Below, one piece after another: positions 27,017 to 36,098 of a stretch of 64,000 bases of DNA (position 1 is its first letter; each line of letters starts with the position of its first letter). This DNA is from AC-69 sp963751665 (GTDB taxonomy: Bacteria; Actinomycetota; UBA4738; HRBIN12), in NCBI GenBank assembly GCA_963751665.1, contig CAVVVF010000001.1, positions 372,001 through 436,000 on the forward strand, in the 5' to 3' direction. Both the position numbers and the translations under genes were made by a program. A model generated the notes under the pieces. That model was given only the letters and a program-made list of their open reading frames with translations. It ran no database searches and was not told the DNA's origin.

Positions 27017-28768
27017 TTACAGGTATTGGCCCGCGGCCACGCGCTCGACCTGCCGGCCCTCCGCGCCACCGTCGCCGAGCAAGGTGCGGACGTAGACGAT
27101 CCGCTCGCCCTTCTTGCCGGAGATCCGAGCCCAGTCGTCGGGGTTCGTCGTGTTCGGGAGGTCCTCGTTCTCCTTGAACTCGTCCCGGATGGCGTTCAGC
27201 AGGTCCTCGGTCTTGATGCCCTTCTCTCCCATCGACAGGAAGCGCTTGATGGCCTCCTTCTTGGCCCGGCGGACGATGTTCTCGATCATCGCACCGGAGT
27301 TGAAGTCCTTGAAGTACAGGACTTCCTTATCCCCGGAGGCGTACGTGACCTCCAGGAACCGGTTGTCATCGGAGGCGTCGTACATGCGGTCCACGGTGAT
27401 CTGGACCATGCGGTGGACGGCCCCGCCGGCGTTGCCGCTGGCGCGGCCGACCTCGTCAGGATGGATCGGCACGTCGACGGTCAGGTACTTCGACATGATG
27501 TCGCCGGCCTGCGCGGCGCTCGGCCGCTCGATCTTGATCTTCACGTCCAGGCGCCCGGGCCGAAGGATGGCCGGGTCGATCAGGTCCTCGCGGTTGGACG
27601 CGCCGATCACGATCACGTTCTTCAGGGTCTCCACGCCGTCCAGCTCGGACAGGAGCTGCGGGACGATGGTGCTCTCGACGTCGGAGGAGATGCCCGACCC
27701 CCGCGTGCGGAAGATCGAGTCCATCTCGTCGAAGAACACGATGACCGGCAGGCCCTCCTCGCTCCGCTCCTTGGCCCGTTGGAAGATCTGGCGGATCTGC
27801 CGCTCGGTCTCGCCCACGTACTTGTTCAGCAGCTCGGGGCCCTTGATGTTCAGGAAGTACGAGTGCGCGTCGGGCCGTCCGGTCCGCTCGCGGACCTTGT
27901 CGGCGAGCGACTTGGCCACGGCCTTGGCGATCAGCGTCTTGCCACAGCCCGGTGGGCCGTACAGGAGGACGCCCTTGGGTGGCTCCAGCTTGTGCTCCTT
28001 GAACAGCTCGGAGTACAGGAACGGGAGCTCCACGGCGTCGCGGATGGCCTCGATCTGGCCCTCCAGTCCGCCGATGTCCTCGTAGGAGACATCGGGGATC
28101 TCCTCCAGGACGAGCTCCTCCACCTCCTCCTTCGGCAGCCGCTCCAGGGCCACGTTGGACCGCCGGTCGATCAGCAGCGGGTCGCCGGCCCGGATCGGCT
28201 CCTCGCGGAGCGCGTGCCCCAGCGTAGCCACCAGCTCCTCGTCGCCGTGGCCGATGACGACGACCCGGTCCTCACCGAGCTTGTCCTTGACCTTCATGAC
28301 CTCACCGGCCACGTCGGGCCGAAGGACCTCCACGACGTTCAGGGCCTCGTTCAGGATGACCTCGGCTCCCCGGGTGAGTCCCGCCACATCCAGCTCGGGC
28401 GTCACGTTCACGCGCATCTTTCGCCCGGCGGTGAACACGTCGACCGACCCGTCGTCGTTCGTCGCCAGGTACACGCCGAACGTAGCCGGTGGCTGGCTGA
28501 GCTTCTCGACCTCCTCGCGGAGGGCCTCGATCTTGTCGCGCTCGGACTTCAGCGCCGACGTGACCTTCTCGTTCTGCGTGAGAGCGCGGGAGAGATCGTT
28601 CTTGGTCTCGAGCAGCTTCTCCTCGAGGATCTTCACCTGTCTTGGGGCGTTGGTGAGCCGGCGGCGAAGCAGCGCGACCTCGTCCTCGAGGAACTTCACT
28701 TGGGTCTGGAGCTCATGCACCTGCTTCTCGTGCAGCTCCTGCTCTTCGCGTGGATCCGGCCCGGGCAT
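27017..28768 (-). CDS. arc: Proteasome-associated AAA ATPase ARC/Mpa
   Basis: Hexameric unfoldase that recruits pupylated proteins and feeds the 20S proteasome. In its 583 residues the coiled coil that binds Pup covers about residues 5-90. OB-type domains follow, then the AAA module with Walker A GPPGCGKT at 271-278, Walker B VIVFFDEMDS and IGASNREDLIDPAILRPGR. The last three residues, QYL, form the HbYX-like tail that docks on the alpha ring. ATG 28768 has a strong site, GGAGGTGAAGG; a longer frame to 28828 would lack this. The gene is intact and heads the proteasome series. Confidence 0.95.
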   Translation of the reverse strand: MPGPDPREEQELHEKQVHELQTQVKFLEDEVALLRRRLTNAPRQVKILEEKLLETKNDLSRALTQNEKVTSALKSERDKIEALREEVEKLSQPPATFGVYLATNDDGSVDVFTAGRKMRVNVTPELDVAGLTRGAEVILNEALNVVEVLRPDVAGEVMKVKDKLGEDRVVVIGHGDEELVATLGHALREEPIRAGDPLLIDRRSNVALERLPKEEVEELVLEEIPDVSYEDIGGLEGQIEAIRDAVELPFLYSELFKEHKLEPPKGVLLYGPPGCGKTLIAKAVAKSLADKVRERTGRPDAHSYFLNIKGPELLNKYVGETERQIRQIFQRAKERSEEGLPVIVFFDEMDSIFRTRGSGISSDVESTIVPQLLSELDGVETLKNVIVIGASNREDLIDPAILRPGRLDVKIKIERPSAAQAGDIMSKYLTVDVPIHPDEVGRASGNAGGAVHRMVQITVDRMYDASDDNRFLEVTYASGDKEVLYFKDFNSGAMIENIVRRAKKEAIKRFLSMGEKGIKTEDLLNAIRDEFKENEDLPNTTNPDDWARISGKKGERIVYVRTLLGDGGAEGRQVERVAAGQYL

Positions 28769-28896
28769 TCCTTCACCTCCCGCGTAGGCGAGTATACGTC
28801 CCGTCCCCTCGTCAACCGAGAAACCCAACAGAGCGTCTTACGCCCACTGATACGTTGTCGTCCCGGAGGCGGGTTGGCCTTAGGACCTTCGGGCAA

Positions 28897-29685
28897 TCAA
28901 TCGGGGGCCCCCCGGCGGGCCACCGTGATGAACCCGGTGTGGGCCACCATGCGGTGGTCCGGACGCACGCTCCGCTCGGTGACGTGCCACGGCCGGTGGA
29001 GGACCTCGAACGTGGCCACCTGCTCGAACCCGTGGGCCTGGAGCGCCAGCACGGCGGTCTGGACCTGCACCGTCGTCGGCAGGTACGTGCAGACGATGCC
29101 TCCCGGTTCCAGGATCTGGGTCACTGCGGGGAGGGGCACCCAGGGCTCCGGCATGTCCAGGATCACCCGGTCGAAGGTCTCCCCCGTCTCCACCACCTCG
29201 GCGAGGTCCCCCTCCCGGAGATCCACCCAACCCGGGAGCTTCCCGAAGAAGGCCTCGACGTTCTGCATCGCCTTGGCGTGGAAGTCCGGACGGAGCTCGT
29301 AGGAGACGACGCGGCCGTCGGGGCCGACGGCCCTCGACAGCGCCAAGGTCAGCGCCCCCGACCCGGTGCCGGCTTCAAGGACCCTCGCGCCCGGGTGGAT
29401 GTCGGCCTCGACCAGGATCGCACCGAGGTCCTTGGGGTAGACCACCTGTGCGCCGCGGGGCATCTTGAGGACGAAGTCCGCCAGGCGCGGCCGGAAGCAC
29501 ACGAAAGCCATCCCGCCCGTCGATCGCACGTGCGTGCCCTCCGCCGATCCCAGGATCGCGTCGTGGGGGACGGCCCCGCCGTGCGAGTGCCACGTCTCAC
29601 CGGGGCGAAGGCGTACCAGGTAGCGCCGTCCGCGGTCGTCGATCAGCAGCACCCGCTCCCCCGGCTCGAACGGCGTGCCGCTCAC
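28897..29685 (-). CDS. trmI: tRNA (adenine-N1)-methyltransferase TrmI
   Basis: Methylates A58 of tRNA with SAM. The 262-residue protein has the small N-terminal beta domain (FEPGERVLLIDDRGRRYLV) and the Rossmann methyltransferase domain: VLEAGTGSGALTLALSRAVG (SAM motif I), VVSYELRPDF (acidic ribose ligand) and VILDMPEPW (motif IV). The late segment HVTERSVRPDHRMVAHTGF is characteristic. In mycobacteria the orthologue also lies just before mpa. The frame is intact; the ATG at 29685 follows the HtrA gene by 34 bp. Confidence 0.93.
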   Translation of the reverse strand: MSGTPFEPGERVLLIDDRGRRYLVRLRPGETWHSHGGAVPHDAILGSAEGTHVRSTGGMAFVCFRPRLADFVLKMPRGAQVVYPKDLGAILVEADIHPGARVLEAGTGSGALTLALSRAVGPDGRVVSYELRPDFHAKAMQNVEAFFGKLPGWVDLREGDLAEVVETGETFDRVILDMPEPWVPLPAVTQILEPGGIVCTYLPTTVQVQTAVLALQAHGFEQVATFEVLHRPWHVTERSVRPDHRMVAHTGFITVARRGAPD

Positions 29686-29719
29686 GCCGGGAGCTTACCC
29701 CTCGGACGTGACCGCCCAG

Positions 29720-30820
29720 CTACGTCTGTGGCAGCGGGTTGACGCCGAGCGTTGCGGTCACCGTTCTCTTCTGGCCTCCCTGCGCCACCACGCTCACGGG
29801 GACGCGGTCACCTGGCCGATGCGACAGGATGAGCTCTCGAAGCGCGGTCGAGTCGGTCACGTCCTTGCCGTCGAGGCCGACGATCACGTCCCCCTGCCTG
29901 ATGCCGGCCTTGTCGGCGGGCCCTCCCGGCACGACGTCGAGGACGAGCGCGCCGCTTGAGACCGGCAGTCCGAACTGGAGAGCGAGGCTGGGGCTGACGT
30001 CCTGCGTGGTGACGCCGAGGTACGCGACCGGGGCCGAGGGGTTGGTCGCCGCCTCGTCGATGATCGGCCTGGCCGCGTTCGTGGCGATGGCGAAGCCGAT
30101 GTTCTCCGCCTGGTTCGCCCCGGCGGTGTTGATGCCGATCACCTGGCCGGCCAGGTTGACGAGCGGTCCCCCCGAGTTCCCCGGATTGATCGCCGCGTCG
30201 GTCTGCACCACGCCGGTGTAAGTGCGCACGCCGTTCTTGCAGATGTCGCAGTTCGGGTCCTGGGCCTGGATGGTGCGGCCGAGCGCGGAGACGATCCCGG
30301 AGGTCACCGTGGGGCCTCCCGGGAGAGCCAGGGCGTAGCCCAGGGCCACCACATGCTCCCCCAGCTGGAGCCGGCCCGAGTTGCCGAGCGGCACCGTTGG
30401 AAGGGCCTTCGCGTCGATCTTCAGGACGGCGAGGTCGGCGTTCTGGTCGCCCCCGATCACCCGTGCCGTGTACCGCTTGGAATCCGGTGGCGGGGTGATG
30501 ACCGTGATCTGCTGGGCGTGCTCGACGACGTGGAAGTTCGTCACGACGATCCCGTCGGACCGGATGACGAACCCGGTGCCCACGCCGCGACCGGACTCCC
30601 CGCCGAGATGGTTGGGCTGGAACAGGTTGGTCGTGACGTTCACGACCGCGGGGCGGACCGCCTCGACCACCTGGACGACAGGATCGAGGGACGGATCGGC
30701 CGTCCCGAGGTCGACGGCCGCCGGTGAGCTCTGGACCGGGACACGCTCGATCACGGTTCGGGTGCAGGCCGGCACGGCCAGGGCGGAAACGACCATCAGG
30801 GAGACCAGGGCGCGTTTCAT
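29720..30820 (-). CDS. HtrA/DegP-like serine protease, lipoprotein
   Basis: A secreted quality-control protease of 366 residues. MKRALVSLMVVSALAVPAC is a lipoprotein signal peptide with lipobox VPAC, so it should be membrane-tethered outside the cell. The trypsin-like domain shows the triad: His in VTNFHVVEHAQQ, Asp in NADLAVLKIDAKA and Ser in NPGNSGGPLVNLAGQVIGIN. A PDZ domain follows (YLGVTTQDVSPSLALQFG, GGPADKAGIRQGDVIVGLDG). A Cys pair (CDIC) lies between. ATG 30820 was chosen for the signal peptide; upstream in-frame codons look non-coding. The frame is intact. Confidence 0.92.
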   Translation of the reverse strand: MKRALVSLMVVSALAVPACTRTVIERVPVQSSPAAVDLGTADPSLDPVVQVVEAVRPAVVNVTTNLFQPNHLGGESGRGVGTGFVIRSDGIVVTNFHVVEHAQQITVITPPPDSKRYTARVIGGDQNADLAVLKIDAKALPTVPLGNSGRLQLGEHVVALGYALALPGGPTVTSGIVSALGRTIQAQDPNCDICKNGVRTYTGVVQTDAAINPGNSGGPLVNLAGQVIGINTAGANQAENIGFAIATNAARPIIDEAATNPSAPVAYLGVTTQDVSPSLALQFGLPVSSGALVLDVVPGGPADKAGIRQGDVIVGLDGKDVTDSTALRELILSHRPGDRVPVSVVAQGGQKRTVTATLGVNPLPQT

Positions 30821-30914
30821 CGAGGACCTCGGGTTCGTCTCGGCGGATGAGCTGGAAGCTATTCGGCGCCGTCGGGGTGGGCGTTCACGCGAACCCCGAT
30901 CCGGCTCCTCGAGC

Positions 30915-31868
30915 CTACCCGGCAGGAGCCGGCTCGACCGCCGCGGGGCGGGGCAACAGCCCGGCCTCCTCCACCAGGCGAACGATCGACTCGTCCCCTT
31001 TGATCGAGATGAGGTGGACGCCGGCCACGCCTCGAATCTGCCGGAGCTCTTCAACGATCTCCACCGCGATGCGGATGCCCTCGTCCGCCTGGCGCTCCGA
31101 GGGGACGCCCTCGATCCGGTCGATGACCGATTCCGGCACGTCGATGCCGGGGACCATGTCCCGCAGGTACCGGGCGGCCCTGGCCGAGCGGCACACGTAC
31201 ACCGACGGGAGGATGAACACGCGGTCCAGGAGCCCGAGCTCCTCCGACCTGGCCATGAACACGCGCATCCTCGCCAGGTTGAACACGATCTGGGTCTGGA
31301 CGAACTCCGCGCCGGCCTCGATCTTCTTTCCCAGGCGCATGGGCCGAAAGTCGTGAGGTGGGGCGAACGGGTTCTCCACCGCGCCGATGAACAACGGGAG
31401 CGGGTCGTCGAGGAGCCGGCCGCTCACGTACATCCCCTTGTCGCGCATGATCCTGGCGATCCGGATGGCGTGGACGGCGTCGATGTCGTAGATGGGCTTG
31501 GCCTCCGGGTGATCGCCGGCCGTGACGTCGTCGCCGGTCATCAGGCAGACGTTGCGGGCCCCGAGCGCTACGGCACCCACCAGGTCGGCCTGCAGGGCAA
31601 GGCGATTGCGGTCACGGCACGCGAGCTGCACGATCGGTTCGACGCCCCGGTCCAGCAACAGATGCGCCGCCGCGAGCGGTGAGATGTGGGGATGGGCCGC
31701 GCTGTTGTCCGTGCAGTTCACCGCGTCCACGTGGCCCTGGAGAAGGTCGGCCAGCCGGTACACGGACTCCGGCTGCGGGCTGTCGGTGGCCTGGAGCTCC
31801 GCGGTCACCACGAACTGTCCGGACGAGAGCAGCCGATGGAGGTGGCTGCGGGCCGGTTGCGCGCTCAC
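30915..31868 (-). CDS. metF: Methylenetetrahydrofolate reductase (MetF family)
   Basis: A flavin-dependent TIM-barrel enzyme, 317 residues, interconverting methylene- and methyl-tetrahydrofolate. Family segments are FVVTAELQATDSPQPESVYR with the catalytic Glu, DAVNCTDNSAAHPHISPLA, RDRNRLALQADLVGAVALGA and NVCLMTGDDVTAG, and the later EAGAEFVQTQIVFNLARM. GTG 31868 overlaps the stop of the metV-like gene by four bases (GTGA), which ties MetF to its partner. Its place after two GcvT-like demethylases suggests it handles methyl-tetrahydrofolate coming from demethylation rather than only methionine synthesis. The frame is intact. Confidence 0.9.
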   Translation of the reverse strand: MSAQPARSHLHRLLSSGQFVVTAELQATDSPQPESVYRLADLLQGHVDAVNCTDNSAAHPHISPLAAAHLLLDRGVEPIVQLACRDRNRLALQADLVGAVALGARNVCLMTGDDVTAGDHPEAKPIYDIDAVHAIRIARIMRDKGMYVSGRLLDDPLPLFIGAVENPFAPPHDFRPMRLGKKIEAGAEFVQTQIVFNLARMRVFMARSEELGLLDRVFILPSVYVCRSARAARYLRDMVPGIDVPESVIDRIEGVPSERQADEGIRIAVEIVEELRQIRGVAGVHLISIKGDESIVRLVEEAGLLPRPAAVEPAPAG

Positions 31869-32296
31869 CGTCCGCGGTCCTCCTCGCGGCCGGCGAGCCA
31901 GCCCGCCGGGGCGTGGCGGTCCCGGCCCGTGAGCAGGTTCTCCCACGACGAGGTTTCCTGGAGCCGCCAGTCGACGGGCTTCTCGACGTGCTCCATGTGG
32001 TCACGCCACAGCGGGAGTCGCCGGGATCCCTCCCAGGCCTTCACCCAGACGCACGGCTGGTCCGGCAGCACCTCGCAGTTTCCGTTCTGCAGGACACCGC
32101 CGCACGGGCCGTTGCGCAGGGACTTTGGGCAACGCATGGGACACGACAAGCCCGTCGAGTGAAGGATGCACTGCCCGCACATCCGGCAGTCCCAGATGGC
32201 CTCCTTCGTGCCCCGCTCCACCAGGAGGAGGGCCTTGCGGAACCCTCGCGCGCGGGGGGCCGTCGCCGGAGGCCTGCGGTCGAGGTTCGTCGTCAT
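31865..32296 (-). CDS. MetV-like cysteine-rich partner of MetF
   Basis: A 143-residue protein related to the methylene-tetrahydrofolate reductase C-terminal domain family, whose stand-alone members (MetV in acetogens) partner with MetF. Eight cysteines cluster between residues about 38 and 80: CRMCGQC, CPMRCPKS, GPCGGVLQNGNCEVL and QPCVWVK. These suit an Fe-S or zinc site. The N-terminus is basic and the C-terminus polar. The gene is intact, ends in a GTGA overlap with metF, and lies 32 bp after the first gcvT-like gene. The MetV comparison is from family knowledge; electron-transfer role is inferred. Confidence 0.8.
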   Translation of the reverse strand: MTTNLDRRPPATAPRARGFRKALLLVERGTKEAIWDCRMCGQCILHSTGLSCPMRCPKSLRNGPCGGVLQNGNCEVLPDQPCVWVKAWEGSRRLPLWRDHMEHVEKPVDWRLQETSSWENLLTGRDRHAPAGWLAGREEDRGR

Positions 32297-32328
32297 GTCT
32301 TGCCTCCGGGGCCGGCAGCCGCCGGCCG

Positions 32329-33504
32329 CTACCTGAGGGGAGCGGCCGGGACCTCCTTCTTGGCGTCGATGAACGGGATGGCCGCCGTCCTGCCGGTCAG
32401 GGGTCCGCTCTCGGACTGGACCTCCAGGACGGTGCCCGGCCTCGAGAGCTCGACGGGCACCCACACGTAGCCGATGTTCCTCTCCAGCCGAGGGGACCAG
32501 ATGGCGTCCGTCACCCTCCCGACCACCTCGCCGTCCACCGCGACCGGCCAGAACCACGACAGCTCGGCGCGGAGGGCGTTCCCCTCGAACTCGATCCCGA
32601 CCAGCTTGCGGCGCACGCCTTCGCGGCGGACCCGCTCGAGCGCGTCCTTGCCGATGTAGTCCTGCGGCTGCTCCTCGACCAGGTGCTCGAGCCCCATGAT
32701 CTCGAACGGGTTGTTCTCGTGGGTCATGTCCGAGTTGTAGTTCATGATCCCGGCCTCGATCCGGCGGGCCTCCACGGGGGCCGTGGGGCGGATGCCGAAC
32801 TCCTCGCCCGCCTCCATGACCGCGTCCCACAGGTCGTCCCCCCGGGACGGGTCGAGCAGGTTGATCTCGAAGCCCTGCACCGCGGTCCATCCGGTCCGGC
32901 TGATCAGGACCGGGATGCCCTTGATGTCGAACCAGTCGCACCAGTAGTACTTGAGGTCGTAGACCGCCGGGCCGACCAGCTTCTCCACCGTCTTGCCCGC
33001 CTTCGCCCCCTGAACCTGCATCGGGTAGGCGTCGGGATAGGAGACCTGGACGTCCATCCCCGCCTGCGAGGCCACGCCCAACGCGTACAGGCCCGCGTCG
33101 GAGTCGGCGAGCTGCATCCACCACCGGTTCTCGCCGACGTGCAGCAGGACCGGGTCGTTGAGGATGCCTCCGTCGGGCGCCGTCACGATCATGTACTTCC
33201 CCTGCTTCACGCTGCACTTCGTGAGGTCGCGGCAGGTGAGCATGTCCACCAGCCGGTCGGCGTCGGGCCCGGAGATCTCCACGGTCCGCTCCACCGCCAC
33301 GTCCCACACGACCACCTCGTTCAGGAGTGCCCAGTACTCGACGTCCGGGTCGTCGAAGTACCCGGGGAGCAGCATGTGGTTGTAGACGTCGTAGGCCGTG
33401 CACCCGGCCCGCCTGGTCGCGTCGAAGAACGGGGAGCGCCGGTACCACGGGCCGAAGTAGAGCGTCGCGCTCTGGTCCAGCATCTCCTGGCGTTCGTTGG
33501 TCAT
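32329..33504 (-). CDS. GcvT-like tetrahydrofolate-dependent demethylase (copy 1)
   Basis: An intact 391-residue GcvT/aminomethyltransferase-family protein. RSPFFDATRRAGCTAYDVYN and NEVVVWDVAVERTVEISGPD open the folate-binding domain; LTCRDLTKCSVKQGKYMIVT, ISRTGWTAVQGFEINLLDP (the Y/F-T-G-E-x-G-like motif) and RRIEAGIMNYNSDMTHENNP follow. The C-terminal barrel contains VGRVTDAIWSPRLERNIGYV. Relatives such as LigM, DesA and DmdA demethylate methoxy-aromatics or DMSP onto tetrahydrofolate. The chemistry here is inferred. The ATG at 33504 and a palindromic site about 57 bp upstream suggest its own promoter. A second paralogue lies just upstream. Confidence 0.85.
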   Translation of the reverse strand: MTNERQEMLDQSATLYFGPWYRRSPFFDATRRAGCTAYDVYNHMLLPGYFDDPDVEYWALLNEVVVWDVAVERTVEISGPDADRLVDMLTCRDLTKCSVKQGKYMIVTAPDGGILNDPVLLHVGENRWWMQLADSDAGLYALGVASQAGMDVQVSYPDAYPMQVQGAKAGKTVEKLVGPAVYDLKYYWCDWFDIKGIPVLISRTGWTAVQGFEINLLDPSRGDDLWDAVMEAGEEFGIRPTAPVEARRIEAGIMNYNSDMTHENNPFEIMGLEHLVEEQPQDYIGKDALERVRREGVRRKLVGIEFEGNALRAELSWFWPVAVDGEVVGRVTDAIWSPRLERNIGYVWVPVELSRPGTVLEVQSESGPLTGRTAAIPFIDAKKEVPAAPLR

Positions 33505-33560
33505 CTGGCCGTCTCCCTCTTCCGCTGAGGCCGGGCACCGTGCCGGCCCTCGGCGCAGGC

Positions 33561-33576
33561 TTGAATCATCGTTCAA
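33561..33576. promoter_or_regulatory. TTGAAC-N4-GTTCAA-type operator before GcvT-like copy 1
   Basis: TTGAATCATCGTTCAA reads, on the coding strand, TTGAAC-GATG-ATTCAA: 11 of 12 arm bases match a perfect dyad. The same dyad lies before the Rieske gene at 36017. It is 57 bp upstream of the start at 33504. A common regulator for the demethylation cluster is inferred. Confidence 0.5.
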
Positions 33577-33623
33577 ACTCGCGTGCGGCCGCAACAGGTG
33601 CGCGAAGCCGGCTGCGGTTACGC

Positions 33624-34777
33624 CTACGAGACCGGGATCCGCTTCTCCGGGTCCACGAACGGCATCGGCACGACCGTGGCCTTCCGCTCGCCCCACTCGG
33701 TCTCCACGGTCACGGTGGTCCCGTCCCTGGACCTCTCCACCGGGAGCCACGCGTACCCGATGTTCTTGCCAAGGCGCGGAGAGTGGATGGCCGAGGTGAC
33801 CTTTCCGAGATGCCGGCCCGCCTCGCCGGCCGGCCACTTCACCGAGTTCAAGCCGGGGAACGGCTCGCCGTCGAGCTCGACGCCGTTGATCCGGCGGCTC
33901 ACGCCCGCCTCCTTGATCCGCCGGAGCGCCGCGAGCGAGATGGTGGCGTCGTCGGGCAGGTCCCAGTCCACCAGCCGGTCCAGCCCCAGCTCGAGCGGGT
34001 TGTTCTCGTACGTCATGTCGGCGCCCCAGTTGAAGATGCCCCCCTCGATCCGCCGGATGTCGGAGGGGCCGGTGGGCTTGATGTTGTACGGCTCCCCCAC
34101 CTTCATGATGTGCTCCCACAGGTCGAACCCGCGCGAGGAGTCGGTGAGGTACACCTCGTAGCCGACCTCCGACGTCCAGCCCGTTCGCGTGACGATGACG
34201 GGGATGCCGGCGATCTCGGCCTTCCGCCACCAGTAGTACTTGAGGTCGAGGATGTCCTCGCCCACCAGGTCCCGCATGAGGTCCTTGGACTTCGGTCCCT
34301 GGATCTGCACGGGAGCCACGTCCGCCTCGCGGATCGTCACGTCGAGGTCCGGGTAGGCGTTCCGCAATCCCCGGGCGAACAACAGGGCGTCGCGAGGAGG
34401 CCAGCGCGAACCAGAACGTGGTCTCGTCCATCCGGGTGAGGACCGGGTCGTTGACGATGCCGCCGTCGCGATCGCAGATCAGGACGTACTTGGCCTGGCC
34501 CACGGCGCACTTCGACAGGTTCCGCGGCGTGAGGAGCTGGGCGAAGGCCGGAGCCGTCGGGCCCTCCGATCTCCAGGCAGCGCTCCACCGAGACGTCCCA
34601 CAGCGTCACGTCGTTCAGGAGCGAGTCGAACTCGGCCTCGAACGTGTCGTAGCGGATCGGGAAGTACATGTGGTTGTAGACGGTGAACCCCTTGGGGTCG
34701 TACTTCTGCGTGGCCTCGTAGTACGGGGTGCGGCGGTTGCGCGCTCCGCGCTGGACCTGAGCCATGTCGAACGCCAT
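33624..34777 (-). CDS. GcvT-like tetrahydrofolate-dependent demethylase (copy 2), frameshifted
   Basis: Paralogue of the downstream copy, about 384 residues: RTPYYEATQKYDPKGFTVYN and NDVTLWDVSVERCLEIGGPD align to its start, and VTRTGWTSEVGYEVYLTDSS, RRIEGGIFNWGADMTYENNP and LGKVTSAIHSPRLGKNIGYA to its later domains. The aligned protein shows one indel near 34555 and one near 34390. The ATG at 34777 is preceded by AAGGAGGA. It sits 26 bp after the Rieske gene's likely stop. Two different GcvT paralogues in one cluster suggest a stepwise or dual-substrate demethylation; that is inference. Confidence 0.83.
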
Positions 34778-34802
34778 TCGAGATCCTCCTTCGCTACAGC
34801 GG

Positions 34803-35997
34803 TCAGGAAACGGCGGCCGAGGTGGGCGCGCGCGCCGGCGCGGCGACCCGGCCCGTCCAGGTAGCCCCGGGCCACCATGGCCATGAACGCGTGGACCTCG
34901 TCCTCGCTTTCGGCGAACGGCCCCTGCCGCTGGCCCCGGGAGGCCAGCCCCCGCTGCACCGACTCGCAGGCCGACCAGTCCTCGCGGTTGGTGATGTCCC
35001 AGAACTCCGAGGCATACGTCGGGTCGAAGCCCTCCCGGTCCCTCGCCTCGGGCGGGAACAGCCACGTGCATTCCACGAAGGTCTCCCCCGGCCCCAGCGG
35101 CTCGAGCCGGTGCGCCATCACGTAGTCGGGGTGCAGGCTGATCAGCAGGTTGGGGAACAGGCCGAAGTAGTAGACCTCCCGCCGCTGCTTCGGGTCGAGG
35201 CCGCGGAGGGGCACCCCCCCGCTCTCGCCGGTCAGCGACATGGTCTCGGCGTGGTCCTCGAGCTCCATCGAGCCTCCCACCCAGCTCCCGGTGGCGGTGA
35301 AGTTCTCGCCGCTGTCGGTGGGGGTCACCTTGCACAGCGCCGGATGGATGCTCGGGCAGTGGTAGCACTCGTGGTAGTTCTCGGTGATGGCCTTCCAGTT
35401 GGCTCGCACGACGTACTCGTGCCGCTCCGCGGGGAACAGCCGCTCCGGCTCCCACGGCGCGACGAGCCCGTCGAGGTTGCCGGCGTGCTCGGCGAAGTCC
35501 GCGGCGTCGCCCGAGGCGTTGAGGAAGATCCACCCGTGCCACTCGGCTACCCGAACCGGGACCAGGGGGTAGTCGGCCTTGTCGAACCCTTCGAGCTCGC
35601 CGAACCGGGGGGCCCCGGCCAGCGCGCCCTCCAGCGAGTACACCCATGCGTGGTACGGGCACTTGATGGCGCGGAGGTTGCGGCTGGTGCCGGGCTCCAC
35701 GAGCTCGTGCCCGCGGTGGCGGCACACGTTGTAGAAGGCCCGGAGCGCGCCGGCCCTGTCCCGGACGAGCAGGATGCCCTCCCGGCCGATCCGCACCGCC
35801 TTCTGGTCACCCGGCGCCTGGAGGTCGTCGGCCCGGCCGACGCAGGTCCAGGATCCCTCGAAGAACCGCTCCTGCTCCCAGGCGAACACCTCGGCAGACA
35901 GGTAGGCCTCGGCCGGGAGCGTGCGGCTCGCTCCCGGCGCATGCGCCAGCACCGGCTGGAGCTTCGAAGCCTCGATCGGCGCGGCTACGTGCGACAC
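34803..35997 (-). CDS. Rieske non-heme iron oxygenase, alpha subunit
   Basis: A ring-hydroxylating-type or demethylating oxygenase of about 398 residues. The Rieske cluster ligands are Cys92 and His94 (NVCRHRGHELV) and Cys113 and His116 (IKCPYHAWVYS). The mononuclear iron site has His213 and His218 in ENYHECYHCPSIHPALC. The sequence type recalls choline monooxygenase, glycine betaine and stachydrine demethylases as well as vanillate-type O-demethylases. The C-terminus is uncertain: one frame runs on to 34615 over the next gene, while an indel near 34850 would give a stop at 34803, which I prefer. GTG 35997 follows GGGGAGGG. No reductase or ferredoxin is adjacent. Confidence 0.86.
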
Positions 35998-36016
35998 GGA
36001 CCCTCCCCGAAGCGGA

Positions 36017-36032
36017 TTGAACAGCGGTTCAA
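36017..36032. promoter_or_regulatory. TTGAAC-N4-GTTCAA operator before the Rieske oxygenase
   Basis: TTGAACAGCGGTTCAA has perfect 6-bp arms and a 4-bp spacer, 20 bp upstream of the GTG at 35997. A close copy lies at 33561. The position would overlap or follow the transcription start, which suits repression. The regulator is not in the window. Confidence 0.55.
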
Positions 36033-36098
36033 CATCGTATCGTGGGCCCTCGGGGGCCAGCAAGGACGGGACCTGACCACCGGTTCGCGCCTCTCGCC

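Noticed and set aside
27011..29302. Plus-strand open frame of 763 codons opposite arc and trmI
   Set aside because: Antisense shadow of high-GC coding sequence; arc and trmI account for the region completely.
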